Assembly (NCBI GenBank): GCA_948468385.1 | Contig: CAOKHZ010000001.1 | Span: forward strand, 211,920 to 275,919 | Direction: 5' to 3' | DNA length: 64,000 nucleotides | From: an uncultured Faecalicatena sp. | GTDB lineage: Bacteria; Bacillota; Clostridia; Lachnospirales; Lachnospiraceae | Shown here: piece by piece, positions 24,754 to 33,348 of the stretch | Position numbering within the stretch: the stretch's first letter is position 1 | Layout of the letters: every line of letters begins with the position of its first letter | The notes under the pieces: generated by a model | What the model was told of the DNA's origin: nothing | The model's input: only the letters and a program-made list of their open reading frames with translations | Databases searched by the model: none | Made by a program: the position numbers and the translations under genes

Positions 24754-26020
24754 CCTCTTCGTTCCTTTCCACCATCTCGATGATTTCCGTATCCGCCGCT
24801 TCCGCAATGGCCTGATTCAAATATAACGTCCCTTGCGCCGAAGCCACGTCCCCGTTCAAATATATTCTAACACTATTATCCCGTATTTGAATACCTTTTT
24901 CTTGTAATTTTTGGCAAAAAAGTTGAAAATCTTCCGTCAGTTTTTCTTGTACCGTGCGATCCGCATATTTTTTTTCCTCTGTTTGATATGATTTCACATG
25001 GATTTTCCCATAATTCAAAGGAAGGTAAAAATTTTCCCCCAATTTTAACGTGTACTCTTCCGTACTGACCTCGTATTTTTCAAAAGGATGAGCCTTGCTC
25101 CCAATGGAAACGCGTACATCCCCCACCGTGAGATAAAATTGTATACGCTGCTCCTTTTGCTGATACACTTTTTCCTCGTAAGTTCGGGAAATCGTATTTT
25201 CGTACACAAGCTGCGTGTCGGCATAAATGTCCGCGTCCGCCCGGCAATATCGATATCCCGTCACTTCTTTCGCGTCATTTAAAACCTCGATGCGCCCACT
25301 GACCAAAATGTCGCCCTTCTTCACGACATCCCCAGCATGCACGAGCGGAACGCCGCTGCGGGTGACAATCTCGGTAATCGTCCCGTCCATCGTGGCCACC
25401 AAGTCCGCAGGAGCGACATTTTCCATGCTTACCGCCTCGTCCGCTCTAGCCGAGTTTTCCATGTCGTCCTCGTCCAGAAACGTGTCTTCATTTTCCTTGA
25501 CATGGATAAACAAGCGGCTTCCCTCAATTGACACGGACACCCACACGATGTCGTCATACTCCTCACGAATCTCCTTAACGATTTGCGGGCAGTCCACCCG
25601 TCCTTTTGGCATCGCGGGCGTGACGTCAATCTGTTCTAAAAACTCCAAAAGCACCTGGTCGGTATACGTTTCATTCCCCTCAAAATGAATGTCCCAAATG
25701 AAAGAAGAATAAGCGTAAAGCAGGCTTACGCACAAGAGAAAGCCGGGAACAAATAATTTCCGTTTTCTGTTCTGAAATACAAAAAACGGAAATCCATGAC
25801 GCTTTACCAGCGCGACCTTGACATGCGTCTTACGAATCAGGGGACGCAGTTTTCGAAACCCGTCAATCGTGACGTACATCTCGTATGCCGTGTCGCAAGG
25901 CGCAAGCCCCCAAATGAATATTTTGTGATGGCTGCACAAATTTAAAAAGCGTTCCGTCGATTCGCCCTCCACGCGGATTTTGACATACCCCCGCATGTAC
26001 CGGATAATAGATTCTATCAA
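24728..26020 (-). CDS. yqfD: Sporulation protein YqfD
   Basis: Membrane protein required for efficient sporulation in Bacillus, expressed in the mother cell there. A cytoplasmic N-terminal domain (RYMRGYVKIRVEGESTERFL) leads to one transmembrane segment (about residues 88-110, FVPGFLLCVSLLYAYSSFIW), then an extracytoplasmic part with DIHFEGNETYTDQVLLEFL and the barrel-like VPLVHAGDVVKKGDILVSG. The 430 residues fit the family. yqfC precedes it, as in Bacillus, but a 15-bp tandem repeat separates the two. Confidence 0.92.
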   Translation of the reverse strand: MIESIIRYMRGYVKIRVEGESTERFLNLCSHHKIFIWGLAPCDTAYEMYVTIDGFRKLRPLIRKTHVKVALVKRHGFPFFVFQNRKRKLFVPGFLLCVSLLYAYSSFIWDIHFEGNETYTDQVLLEFLEQIDVTPAMPKGRVDCPQIVKEIREEYDDIVWVSVSIEGSRLFIHVKENEDTFLDEDDMENSARADEAVSMENVAPADLVATMDGTITEIVTRSGVPLVHAGDVVKKGDILVSGRIEVLNDAKEVTGYRYCRADADIYADTQLVYENTISRTYEEKVYQQKEQRIQFYLTVGDVRVSIGSKAHPFEKYEVSTEEYTLKLGENFYLPLNYGKIHVKSYQTEEKKYADRTVQEKLTEDFQLFCQKLQEKGIQIRDNSVRIYLNGDVASAQGTLYLNQAIAEAADTEIIEMVERNEEDESIRSDN

Positions 26021-26044
26021 AACGATTCCCTCGATTCTATTGCT

Positions 26045-26100
26045 TTTGATTTCCTTACATCTGATTTCCTTACATCTGATTTCCTTACATCCGATTTCCC
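26045..26100. repeat. 15-bp tandem repeat between yqfC and yqfD
   Basis: About three and a half copies of TGATTTCCTTACATC occur in head-to-tail order in the 92-bp gap, almost without variation. The repeat lies just upstream of the yqfD ribosome site on the transcribed strand. It is non-coding in the gene frames. Confidence 0.9.
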
Positions 26101-26112
26101 CTGTCTATTTTT

Positions 26113-26397
26113 TCATGTGCAAAATTCGATGGAACATATGCACCCCGTAATTTTCATCTCGTCATTTGTATAGTATTCCACTTGCAGCCTCTTCCCGCAA
26201 AGACGAATCTGCTTTCCCTTCGTCTGTACGCGGACGAGCGAATCCGTATATTCAATGATGCCGCGATAATTTTCAATAATCACCTCGTCGCTTCCAAGCA
26301 CAGTCACCACAGATGCCCCCATGACGACGTCCTTTGGCAGGCTTGCCGCGTCGGCAAGCTTCTCACCGATGCACATGGTCTTATATTCTTTTTTCAT
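26113..26397 (-). CDS. yqfC: YqfC-family sporulation protein
   Basis: Small protein of the YqfC family, co-encoded with YqfD in spore formers. The motifs LADAASLPKDVVMGASVVTVLG, read here as LADAASLPKDVVMG then ASVVTVLG, and the YRGIIEYTDSLVRVQTKG and QIRLCGKRLQVEYYT segments fit a beta-sandwich (YabP/YqfC) fold. The start is uncertain: I use ATG 26397, but a GTG at 26409 and an ATG at 26364 are also open and none has a clear ribosome site. Confidence 0.88.
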   Translation of the reverse strand: MKKEYKTMCIGEKLADAASLPKDVVMGASVVTVLGSDEVIIENYRGIIEYTDSLVRVQTKGKQIRLCGKRLQVEYYTNDEMKITGCICSIEFCT

Positions 26398-26469
26398 GAA
26401 AAATGCCACACATGGGTTTTGTAAATAGTCTATGCAAATGATTTTTGTCCTATTCGGTTACCGCAAGAA

Positions 26470-26949
26470 CTATTTATGATATGGCGCACCGGCAATGATG
26501 CGAAACCCCCGGTAAATCTGTTCCAGCAAAATCACGCGCATCAGCTGGTGCGGGAACGTCAGCTTGGAAAAGCTCAATGCAAAATCCGACCTTTTTCTTA
26601 CTTCCTCTCCCAGGCCAAGCGACCCGCCGATGACGAACATGACGTGGCTGTTCCCAGAGACGGCAAGACTTTCTAGCTTTGACGCGAATTCTTCCGAGGA
26701 TAGGGCTTTTCCGTCAATTTCCAAAGTAATAAGAAACGCGTCGTCTTTGACATGCTTTAATATCCGTTCTGCCTCCGTGGAAAGTATGACCCGCGTCATA
26801 TGGTCCGACCTCTGCTCGGGAGTCCTCTCGTCAGTCACCTCCACGATTTCCAGCTTGCAGTAGGCAGAAAGCCGTTTAACATATTCCGCGACCGCTTCTT
26901 TTAAATATTTTTCTTTGATTTTCCCGACCGTGAGCAACGTGATTTTCAT
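26470..26949 (-). CDS. rlmH: 23S rRNA (pseudouridine1915-N3)-methyltransferase RlmH
   Basis: SPOUT methyltransferase that modifies position 1915 of 23S rRNA in assembled ribosomes. The start MKITLLTVGKIKEKYLKEAV is family-typical. The SAM-binding knot shows FVIGGSLGLGEEV (about residue 105), and the C-terminus FPHQLMRVILLEQIYRGFRI ends in the invariant YHK. The chosen ATG at 26949 gives 159 residues, the usual length. A palindromic intergenic element lies directly upstream. Confidence 0.96.
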   Translation of the reverse strand: MKITLLTVGKIKEKYLKEAVAEYVKRLSAYCKLEIVEVTDERTPEQRSDHMTRVILSTEAERILKHVKDDAFLITLEIDGKALSSEEFASKLESLAVSGNSHVMFVIGGSLGLGEEVRKRSDFALSFSKLTFPHQLMRVILLEQIYRGFRIIAGAPYHK

Positions 26950-26975
26950 GACGGACTCTCCCTGCTGAATGCTTT

Positions 26976-27045
26976 CCATTCACGGCCCTTTCTCCCACAT
27001 GCGTAAAACCAGCGATAAAGCCGTCTGTGGCCGCGAATGGTAACC
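26976..27045. repeat. Palindromic intergenic element A (CCATTCACGG...CCGCGAATGG)
   Basis: The ends CCATTCACGGCC and GGCCGCGAATGG are inverted repeats, and the right end continues TAACC. The interior segment GCGTAAAACCAG recurs in the element at 58116-58214. It fills the space between rlmH and the nfn terminator. Confidence 0.6.
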
Positions 27046-27046
27046 G

Positions 27047-27093
27047 TTAAAAACATACCGGAGAAGACGTGTGCTTTCGCCTTTTCCGGTATG
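27047..27093 (-). terminator. Rho-independent terminator for nfnA-nfnB
   Basis: CATACCGGAAAAG and CTTCTCCGGTATG form a 13-bp stem on the minus strand, followed by TTTTT. It begins 19 bp after the nfnB stop codon. Confidence 0.85.
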
Positions 27094-27112
27094 ATTCATG
27101 TTACCTTGTCTT

Positions 27113-28501
27113 CTACTTGTTTTTCAAATATTCATCAATGCCGCTCGCGCCAGCCTTACCGGCTCCCATCGCAAGAATCACGGTGGCGGCCCCGGTCACC
27201 GCGTCACCGCCGGCGTACACGCCCTCCTTGGAGGTCTTGCCTGACGTCTCGTCGGCCACGATGCATTTCCAACGGTTGGTGTCAAGTCCCTTCGTCGTGG
27301 AGGAAATCAACGGATTAGGCGAGGTTCCCAGGGACATGATGACGGTGTCCACCTCGATTTCGTACTCGGAACCCGCAATCTCCACCGGACGTCTCCTGCC
27401 AGACGCGTCCGGCTCTCCCAATTCCATCTTGATGACCTTCATGCCCTTTACGTTACCATTCTCGTCCACCAGAATCTCCTTCGGGTTGGTCAAGATGTCA
27501 AAAATCACGCCCTCTTCTTTTGCGTGGTGCACCTCTTCCACACGCGCCGGCAACTCTGCCTCGCTCCTCCTATACACGATATGTACCTCGGCTCCCAGAC
27601 GAAGCGCGGTCCTGGCCGCGTCCATGGCCACGTTTCCGCCGCCCACGACCGCCACCTTCTTGCCCGCCGCGATCGGGGTGTCATAGGAATCGTCAAACGC
27701 CTTCATCAGGTTGCTGCGGGTCAGGTACTCGTTTGCCGAGAACACGCCGTTCGCGTTTTCTCCCGGAATGCCCATGAACATCGGCAATCCGGCACCGGAA
27801 CCAATAAACACGGCCTCAAAGCCCTCTTCTTCAATCAACTGGTCAATCGTCGTGGATTTTCCAATGACGACGTTCGTCTCAAACTTCACTCCCAGTTCTT
27901 TTACTTTCTCGATTTCTTTCGCCACGACCTTCTGCTTTGGCAGACGGAATTCCGGAATCCCATACACCAACACGCCGCCCAGTTCGTGCAATGCCTCGAA
28001 CACGGTCACCTCATATCCCATTTTCGCCAGGTCGCCCGCGCATGTAAGGCCGGAAGGGCCAGAACCGATGACCGCCACCTTGTGGCCGTTCGTTTCCTTC
28101 GCGCCCTCTGGCTTGATGTCATGCTCCAGCGCGTAATCCGCCACAAACCGCTCCAGCTTGCCGATGGATACCGGCTCGCCCTTGATGCCGCGGATACATT
28201 TTCCCTCGCACTGTGACTCCTGCGGACAGACGCGGCCGCAAATTGCCGGAAGCGCGGAAGATTTTCCAATCACCTTGTACGCTTCTTCGACATTGCCTTC
28301 CTTTACTTCCTTGATAAATCCAGGAATGTCAATCGCCACCGGGCAACCCTCGACACACTTGGCATTCTTGCAACCAAGACATCTGTTCGCCTCCTCCATG
28401 GCCTCTTCTTGATTGTAACCCAGACATACTTCTTCAAAGTTCGTCGCCCGAACCTTTGCTTCCTGCTCCCTGACAGGTACTTTATTTAATACGTTCGCCA
28501 T
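27113..28501 (-). CDS. gltA: NfnB/GltA-like FAD- and Fe-S-containing NADPH-binding subunit
   Basis: Large subunit (462 residues) of the NADH-dependent ferredoxin:NADP+ oxidoreductase NfnAB, which bifurcates electrons between NADH and ferredoxin at NADP+; the same family includes the glutamate synthase small subunit. Two Fe-S cysteine clusters appear early (CLGCKNAKCVEGCP, and CGRVCPQESQCEGKC), then FAD (GSGPSGLTCAGDLA) and NADPH (VVGGGNVAMDAARTALRLGA) Rossmann loops. It starts one base inside the stop of nfnA (TAATG), so the pair is co-translated. No glutamate synthase large subunit is nearby, which favours Nfn. Confidence 0.9.
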   Translation of the reverse strand: MANVLNKVPVREQEAKVRATNFEEVCLGYNQEEAMEEANRCLGCKNAKCVEGCPVAIDIPGFIKEVKEGNVEEAYKVIGKSSALPAICGRVCPQESQCEGKCIRGIKGEPVSIGKLERFVADYALEHDIKPEGAKETNGHKVAVIGSGPSGLTCAGDLAKMGYEVTVFEALHELGGVLVYGIPEFRLPKQKVVAKEIEKVKELGVKFETNVVIGKSTTIDQLIEEEGFEAVFIGSGAGLPMFMGIPGENANGVFSANEYLTRSNLMKAFDDSYDTPIAAGKKVAVVGGGNVAMDAARTALRLGAEVHIVYRRSEAELPARVEEVHHAKEEGVIFDILTNPKEILVDENGNVKGMKVIKMELGEPDASGRRRPVEIAGSEYEIEVDTVIMSLGTSPNPLISSTTKGLDTNRWKCIVADETSGKTSKEGVYAGGDAVTGAATVILAMGAGKAGASGIDEYLKNK

Positions 28502-29391
28502 TAGTTGTCACCTCCACAATTTCCACATCCGCCATGGTGGGTGTCACCCTCTTGAAGCTTCAGCATCGCGCGCCCTTCCATCGTCTTGTACATCTGGCTC
28601 CTCTTCATGGCCTGGTCAAAATCCACCAAATGTCCGTCGAACTCCGGTCCGTCCACGCAGGCGAACTTGATCTCGTCCCCGACTTGCAGACGGCACGCGC
28701 CGCACATGCCGGTTCCGTCCACCATGATGGGGTTCATGCTGACGATGGTCGACAATTCCAATTTCTTCGTAAGAAGGCACACGAACTTCATCATGATCAT
28801 CGGTCCGATCGCCACGCAGACATCATAGCTTTTTCCTTCTTGTGAAACCAAATCCTCCAACACCTTCGTCACCATGCCGGAACGGCCATAAGAACCGTCG
28901 TCCGTGGTCACGTAAAGATTTCCGGCGACCGCCGTAAGTTCCTTCTCCAAAATCACCATGCTCTTGGTCTTCGCCCCAAGAATCACGTCCGCGTCAATCC
29001 CGTGCTCATGCAGCCATTTTACCTGCGGATAAACCGGAGCCGCACCGACGCCGCCCGCCACGAATACCATTTTCTTATTCTTCAACGTTTCAAGGTCTTC
29101 CGTCACGAATTCGGAGGCACAGCCGAGCGGACCCACAAAATCACGGAAACCGTCGCCTTGCTTTAACTCTCCCATTTTGACCGTAGACGCTCCAACCTCT
29201 TGGAACACAATGGTGATGGTTCCCGCCTCGCGGTCGTAATCACAAATCGTAAGCGGAATCCGCTCGCCCTTGTCGTCCATCTTCACGATGACGAACTGTC
29301 CCGGCTGGCAGTGCTTTGCCACCCTTGGCGCGTGCACGTCCATAAGGTAAATTTTTTCAGCCAGTTTTTCTGCTTTTAAAATCTCATACAT
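28501..29391 (-). CDS. nfnA: NfnA-like NADH-binding FAD/[2Fe-2S] subunit
   Basis: Ferredoxin-NADP reductase-like subunit (296 residues), also annotated sulfide dehydrogenase or dihydroorotate dehydrogenase electron-transfer subunit. The FAD domain has RIPLTICDYD, the NAD domain has VFVAGGVGAAPVYPQVKWL, and the [2Fe-2S] cysteines are in GTGMCGACRLQVGDEIKFAC. Partner of the next gene: the two overlap by one base. A promoter candidate and AAAGGAGGA lie upstream of ATG 29391. Confidence 0.9.
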   Translation of the reverse strand: MYEILKAEKLAEKIYLMDVHAPRVAKHCQPGQFVIVKMDDKGERIPLTICDYDREAGTITIVFQEVGASTVKMGELKQGDGFRDFVGPLGCASEFVTEDLETLKNKKMVFVAGGVGAAPVYPQVKWLHEHGIDADVILGAKTKSMVILEKELTAVAGNLYVTTDDGSYGRSGMVTKVLEDLVSQEGKSYDVCVAIGPMIMMKFVCLLTKKLELSTIVSMNPIMVDGTGMCGACRLQVGDEIKFACVDGPEFDGHLVDFDQAMKRSQMYKTMEGRAMLKLQEGDTHHGGCGNCGGDN

Positions 29392-29443
29392 GGTTTTATG
29401 CCCATCCTCCTTTGAATATTTGTGTTTCCAATAATCACAGTGT

Positions 29444-29472
29444 AGTATACCACCGTTAAGGATTTAACACAA
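29444..29472 (-). promoter_or_regulatory. Putative promoter for nfnA-nfnB
   Basis: TTGTGT and TATACT are separated by 17 bases on the minus strand, about 50 bases before the nfnA ATG. Its -35 begins six bases after the stop codon of the upstream gene. Confidence 0.55.
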
Positions 29473-29477
29473 GAGTT

Positions 29478-30719
29478 TTATTCATATGTCAATACATAGT
29501 TTCGTTTCGTGACCGGAGTCGTCTTTCCCGAATCGCTGACCAAAACGGCGGCAAAAAACGTCCGGCCTTCCGGCATGTCAATTGGCCCTTCATAGCGTGT
29601 CGAGAAAGCGGTTGGCTCCGTGTTGTCCATCGTATAATATGCCGTGTATCCTTCCGGAACCTGGATCGTAATCTGGGTCGGGGTCGTGTATTGTCCCGTG
29701 GAAGGGGTCACGGCCGGCGCGTCCTCCACCGGAATCTCCACCGTGTACGTACGGGACACGCAAAGGCTTGGAATCCCCAGCGCGTTTATGCAAATCGCCT
29801 TGATGACCACGGTTCCCTCCTCAAGCAAAAGCGGCTCCGTAAATTCCTGACTGTCTGCCGTCGGTTCAGACCCGTCCAACGTATAGTGAATGGTTCCTTT
29901 GCCGGTCAATGTCACTTCCTGCACTTCGGAATAGGTACCCTCCGCCAAGCTAAACGCCGGCGCGTCCGACTGGTACGCTTCCAATTCCTCCAGTACACCT
30001 TGTTCGCACCCTTCCAGCAATCCCGGAATTTTATCCGTCTGCCCGGTTTCCATATAAAACTCGATGGCCGCGTTATACAACGCCACGTTTAACGGCTGCG
30101 AATTCACGGCCTTAATAAACACCGCTTCCGCCGCTTCCAAATCTTCCCGCTCTATGTACACCTTGGACAACCCGGCATACCCTTCCGGCCTCCCCGCGTC
30201 CTTCTGAATGGCCCGCTGGAAACCAACCTCGGCCTCGGATAAACTACCGCTCCCCAAAGCCTGGTTCGCATGCCGAATCACCCCGTCATACGAATTCTGG
30301 TAAATTAAGAAGGCGCAGACCCCGAACACGAGTAACAGCAACACGAAAAACGTGGCGATAGCCTGCAGTCTCCGCTTCAATGCCCTTTTCTTGCGCAACA
30401 TCACCTGGCGTTGCCGTTCCTTTTCGTTGTGCATGGCATCCTGCCTGACGCGCCGCATCCGCTCGGCCCGAATCTGGTCCATTTCGCTCTGGCTTAAGAC
30501 CCGCGTGGACTTGGAACTCTGCTGCTCGTTTCTGCCGCGGTAACGCCGGATGTCGTCGGTTCGAAGCGGCCTCGTGGCACCTGCCACCGATCCCTTCACC
30601 TGCCGCGCGAGAACGTCGTCTAACGGATTGTAATCCGGCACAATCTGAACTTCCATGCCGCAGTCCGGGCAAATCAGCATTCCCTCTGGAATGTCCGCGC
30701 CGCAATTCATACACCTCAT
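29478..30719 (-). CDS. Zinc-ribbon/TPR membrane protein with chitobiase C-terminal-like repeats
   Basis: Unnamed 413-residue modular protein. It starts with a zinc ribbon (MRCMNCGADIPEG, then CPDCG), followed by a long basic linker (about residues 55-120), one transmembrane helix (FFVLLLLVFGVCAFLIY), two to three TPR-like helix pairs (about 150-235), and two CHB_HEX_C-type beta domains with the signature YTLDGSEPT and YTMDNTEPT. The topology suggests a cytosolic metal-binding N-terminus and an external sensing or wall-associated C-terminus. The start ATG at 30719 overlaps the folD stop by ATGA, so it is translated with folD although no folate role is evident. Confidence 0.75.
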   Translation of the reverse strand: MRCMNCGADIPEGMLICPDCGMEVQIVPDYNPLDDVLARQVKGSVAGATRPLRTDDIRRYRGRNEQQSSKSTRVLSQSEMDQIRAERMRRVRQDAMHNEKERQRQVMLRKKRALKRRLQAIATFFVLLLLVFGVCAFLIYQNSYDGVIRHANQALGSGSLSEAEVGFQRAIQKDAGRPEGYAGLSKVYIEREDLEAAEAVFIKAVNSQPLNVALYNAAIEFYMETGQTDKIPGLLEGCEQGVLEELEAYQSDAPAFSLAEGTYSEVQEVTLTGKGTIHYTLDGSEPTADSQEFTEPLLLEEGTVVIKAICINALGIPSLCVSRTYTVEIPVEDAPAVTPSTGQYTTPTQITIQVPEGYTAYYTMDNTEPTAFSTRYEGPIDMPEGRTFFAAVLVSDSGKTTPVTKRNYVLTYE

Positions 30720-31570
30720 TGTACCTTTTCCTCCCATCGAGCTGTCTCCACGCAGTTATTCATCAGCATGGCAATCGTCATCGGACCCACGCCGCCCGGT
30801 ACCGGGGTGATGGCCGAAGCCTTCTTTTCCACTTCGGAAAACTTCACGTCCCCGCAAAGTTTGTTATTCTCGTCACGGTGCATTCCCACGTCGATGACGA
30901 CGGCACCCTCCTTGACATGCTCCGCCCCGATAAACTGCCGTTTTCCCACGGCCACGATCAAAACATCCGCACGGTTCGTAATTTCCTTCAAATTCTTCGT
31001 GTGCGAATGCGCGACTGTCACGGTCGCGTTTTCCCGCAACAAGAGCGCAGCCATCGGTTTCCCGACAATGTTGCTGCGTCCCACGACCACGCACTCCTTC
31101 CCGTCCAGTTCGACGTGGGATCGTTTTAACAATTGAATAATTCCCGCCGGCGTACAAGATAAAAACCCCTTTTCGCCAATCCACAGCCTGCCCACGCTCT
31201 GCGGGTGGAACCCGTCCACGTCCTTGTCCGCGGAAATGGTTCGGATGACCTTGTCCGCATCGATATGGGCGGGCAACGGAAGCTGAACCAGGATTCCGTT
31301 CACATGCCCCTCCTGATTCAGTCGTTCCACCAGCGAAAGCAATTCTGACTCGGAAACATCCTCCGGCAATTCATACGCTTCCGACTCGATTCCGATATAT
31401 GCACATGCTTTTTTCTTATTGTTTACATACACCGTCGAAGCGGGATCGCCTCCAACTTGGATGACCGCCAGACAGACATGGACTCCCCGGCCTTTTAAAG
31501 CCTCCACCTCCGCCTTTAACTCGTCTTTTATTTGCTGTGAAATTCGTTTTCCGTCAATCAATCGTGCCAT
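30716..31570 (-). CDS. folD: Bifunctional methylene-THF dehydrogenase/methenyl-THF cyclohydrolase FolD
   Basis: Interconverts 5,10-methylene-, methenyl- and 10-formyl-THF. The substrate-binding YVNNKKKACAYIGIES (catalytic lysine and tyrosine), the LVQLPLPAHID loop, the NADP site GRSNIVGKPMA and the closing PVPGGVGPMTIAML are all intact. The ATG at 31570 gives 284 residues. It follows fhs by 83 bp; together they make the formate-to-methylene-THF branch. Confidence 0.97.
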   Translation of the reverse strand: MARLIDGKRISQQIKDELKAEVEALKGRGVHVCLAVIQVGGDPASTVYVNNKKKACAYIGIESEAYELPEDVSESELLSLVERLNQEGHVNGILVQLPLPAHIDADKVIRTISADKDVDGFHPQSVGRLWIGEKGFLSCTPAGIIQLLKRSHVELDGKECVVVGRSNIVGKPMAALLLRENATVTVAHSHTKNLKEITNRADVLIVAVGKRQFIGAEHVKEGAVVIDVGMHRDENNKLCGDVKFSEVEKKASAITPVPGGVGPMTIAMLMNNCVETARWEEKVQ

Positions 31571-31653
31571 AATTATCACTTCCCTCCGAAATGTCATCTG
31601 TAAATGAAAACAGATTCATGTGCATCCTCACGCCAACGTGAACCAAATTGCAA

Positions 31654-33324
31654 CTAGAACAGCCCCGTGATTTTCCCGTCGTTTGTCACGTCGATGTTGT
31701 TGGCCGCCGGAACCTTCGGCAACCCCGGCATCGTCATGATGGCGCCGGTCAATACGACCACGAATCCCGCTCCCGCGCTCACGTACACCTCGCGGACATG
31801 GATGTCAAAATCAGTCGGGCGACCCAGTTTTCCCGCGTCGTCAGAAAGCGAGTACTGGTTCTTCGCCATGCACACCGGAAAATTGCCAAATCCCATGGCC
31901 TCAATCTTGGCAAGCTGTTTCTCGGCCGCAGGTTCAAAAATGACTCCCCGCGCCCCATAAATCTCTTTGGAAACCGTCTCGATTTTCTCCTTTAAGGACA
32001 AATCATCCTCATACAGCGGATGGAAATGGCCCTCCTTGTTTTCCAACGTCTCCAAAAGCTTTTCCGCCAGGGCGATACCGCCTTCCCCGCCTTTCTCCCA
32101 TACTTCCGAGAGCGCGAACTCACATCCGCGTTCCTCGCAGAATCTGCGGATGAATTCATTTTCAGCCTCCGTGTCCGTCACGAACGAATTAAGCGTCACG
32201 ACCACCGGAACGTCATATTTCTGCAGGTTTTCGATATGCTTCTCCAGATTGACGATGCCTTTTTCAAGCGCCTCCAGATTTTCCTTGGAAAGATCCGCCT
32301 TTGCCACGCCGCCGTTATATTTCAGGGCACGAACCGTGGCCACTAAGACGATGGCATCCGGTTTTAAGCCCGCCTTCCGACATTTGATGTCGAGAAATTT
32401 CTCAGCTCCCAAATCGGCACCAAACCCGGCCTCCGTAATCACGATGTCGCTCATTTTCAACGCCATCCGCGTCGCACGTACGCTATTGCAACCATGTGCG
32501 ATATTGGCAAAAGGACCGCCATGCACCAGTGCCGGGGTATGCTCCAGTGTCTGAATCAGGTTCGGCTTTATGGCATCCTTGAGTAGCGCGGTCATCGCCC
32601 CGGTGGCCTTAAGATCGTCCGCGGTCACCGGCTCGCCCGAGAACGTATAAGCCACGATGATTTGTCCCAAACGTTTTTTCAAATCGGCAAGGTCATCCGC
32701 AAGGCAAAGAATCGCCATGATTTCCGAAGCCACCGTGATGACGAAATGATCCTCGCGTACCATGCCGTCCATTTTATTTCCCAAGCCGACCACGATGTTT
32801 CGAAGCACCCGGTCATTCATGTCCAGACAACGTTTCCAAACCACCTGACGCGGATCAATCTGCAAACTGTTTCCTTGTTGGATGTGATTGTCGAGCATGG
32901 CCGCCAGAAGGTTGTTCGCGGACGTGATGGCATGAAAGTCCCCTGTAAAATGAAGGTTCAAATCTTCCATCGGCACCACCTGCGCGTATCCGCCGCCCGC
33001 CGCGCCTCCCTTGATACCAAAGCAAGGCCCAAGCGACGGCTCACGCAGGGCAATAATCGCGTTTTTCCCAAGCCTGCCCATTGCCTGGCCAAGCCCGACG
33101 GTCGTCGTCGTCTTTCCCTCCCCGGCAGGGGTCGGGTTAATGGCCGTGACAAGCACGAGTTTTCCGTCCTCCTTGTCCTTAATCTTCTCCCAAAAATCTT
33201 GGGAAAGCTTTGCCTTGTATTTCCCGTAAAACTCCAAGTCTTCCTCCTCGATTTGGGCCCTTCGTGCCACTTCCCCGATTGGCAGCATCTCTGCCTCTTG
33301 TGCGATTTGAATGTCTGTCTTCAT
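31654..33324 (-). CDS. fhs: Formate-tetrahydrofolate ligase
   Basis: ATP-dependent ligase (556 residues) that makes 10-formyl-THF from formate. Its ATP loop [17 protein letters not shown] is at about residues 65-81. The conserved blocks [20 protein letters not shown] and FTGDFHAI follow, and the C-terminus ends [19 protein letters not shown]. It sits 24 bp after ftsK. With folD it supplies one-carbon units; the carbon-monoxide branch of acetogenesis is not visible in this window. Confidence 0.97.
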   Translation of the reverse strand: MKTDIQIAQEAEMLPIGEVARRAQIEEEDLEFYGKYKAKLSQDFWEKIKDKEDGKLVLVTAINPTPAGEGKTTTTVGLGQAMGRLGKNAIIALREPSLGPCFGIKGGAAGGGYAQVVPMEDLNLHFTGDFHAITSANNLLAAMLDNHIQQGNSLQIDPRQVVWKRCLDMNDRVLRNIVVGLGNKMDGMVREDHFVITVASEIMAILCLADDLADLKKRLGQIIVAYTFSGEPVTADDLKATGAMTALLKDAIKPNLIQTLEHTPALVHGGPFANIAHGCNSVRATRMALKMSDIVITEAGFGADLGAEKFLDIKCRKAGLKPDAIVLVATVRALKYNGGVAKADLSKENLEALEKGIVNLEKHIENLQKYDVPVVVTLNSFVTDTEAENEFIRRFCEERGCEFALSEVWEKGGEGGIALAEKLLETLENKEGHFHPLYEDDLSLKEKIETVSKEIYGARGVIFEPAAEKQLAKIEAMGFGNFPVCMAKNQYSLSDDAGKLGRPTDFDIHVREVYVSAGAGFVVVLTGAIMTMPGLPKVPAANNIDVTNDGKITGLF

Positions 33325-33348
33325 CCGTGACCTCCTTGTTTTGTACTT

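Noticed and set aside
26045-26100. CRISPR-like short direct repeats
   Set aside because: The units abut without spacers and are only 15 bp; there are no cas genes in the window. The same holds for 45545-45612.
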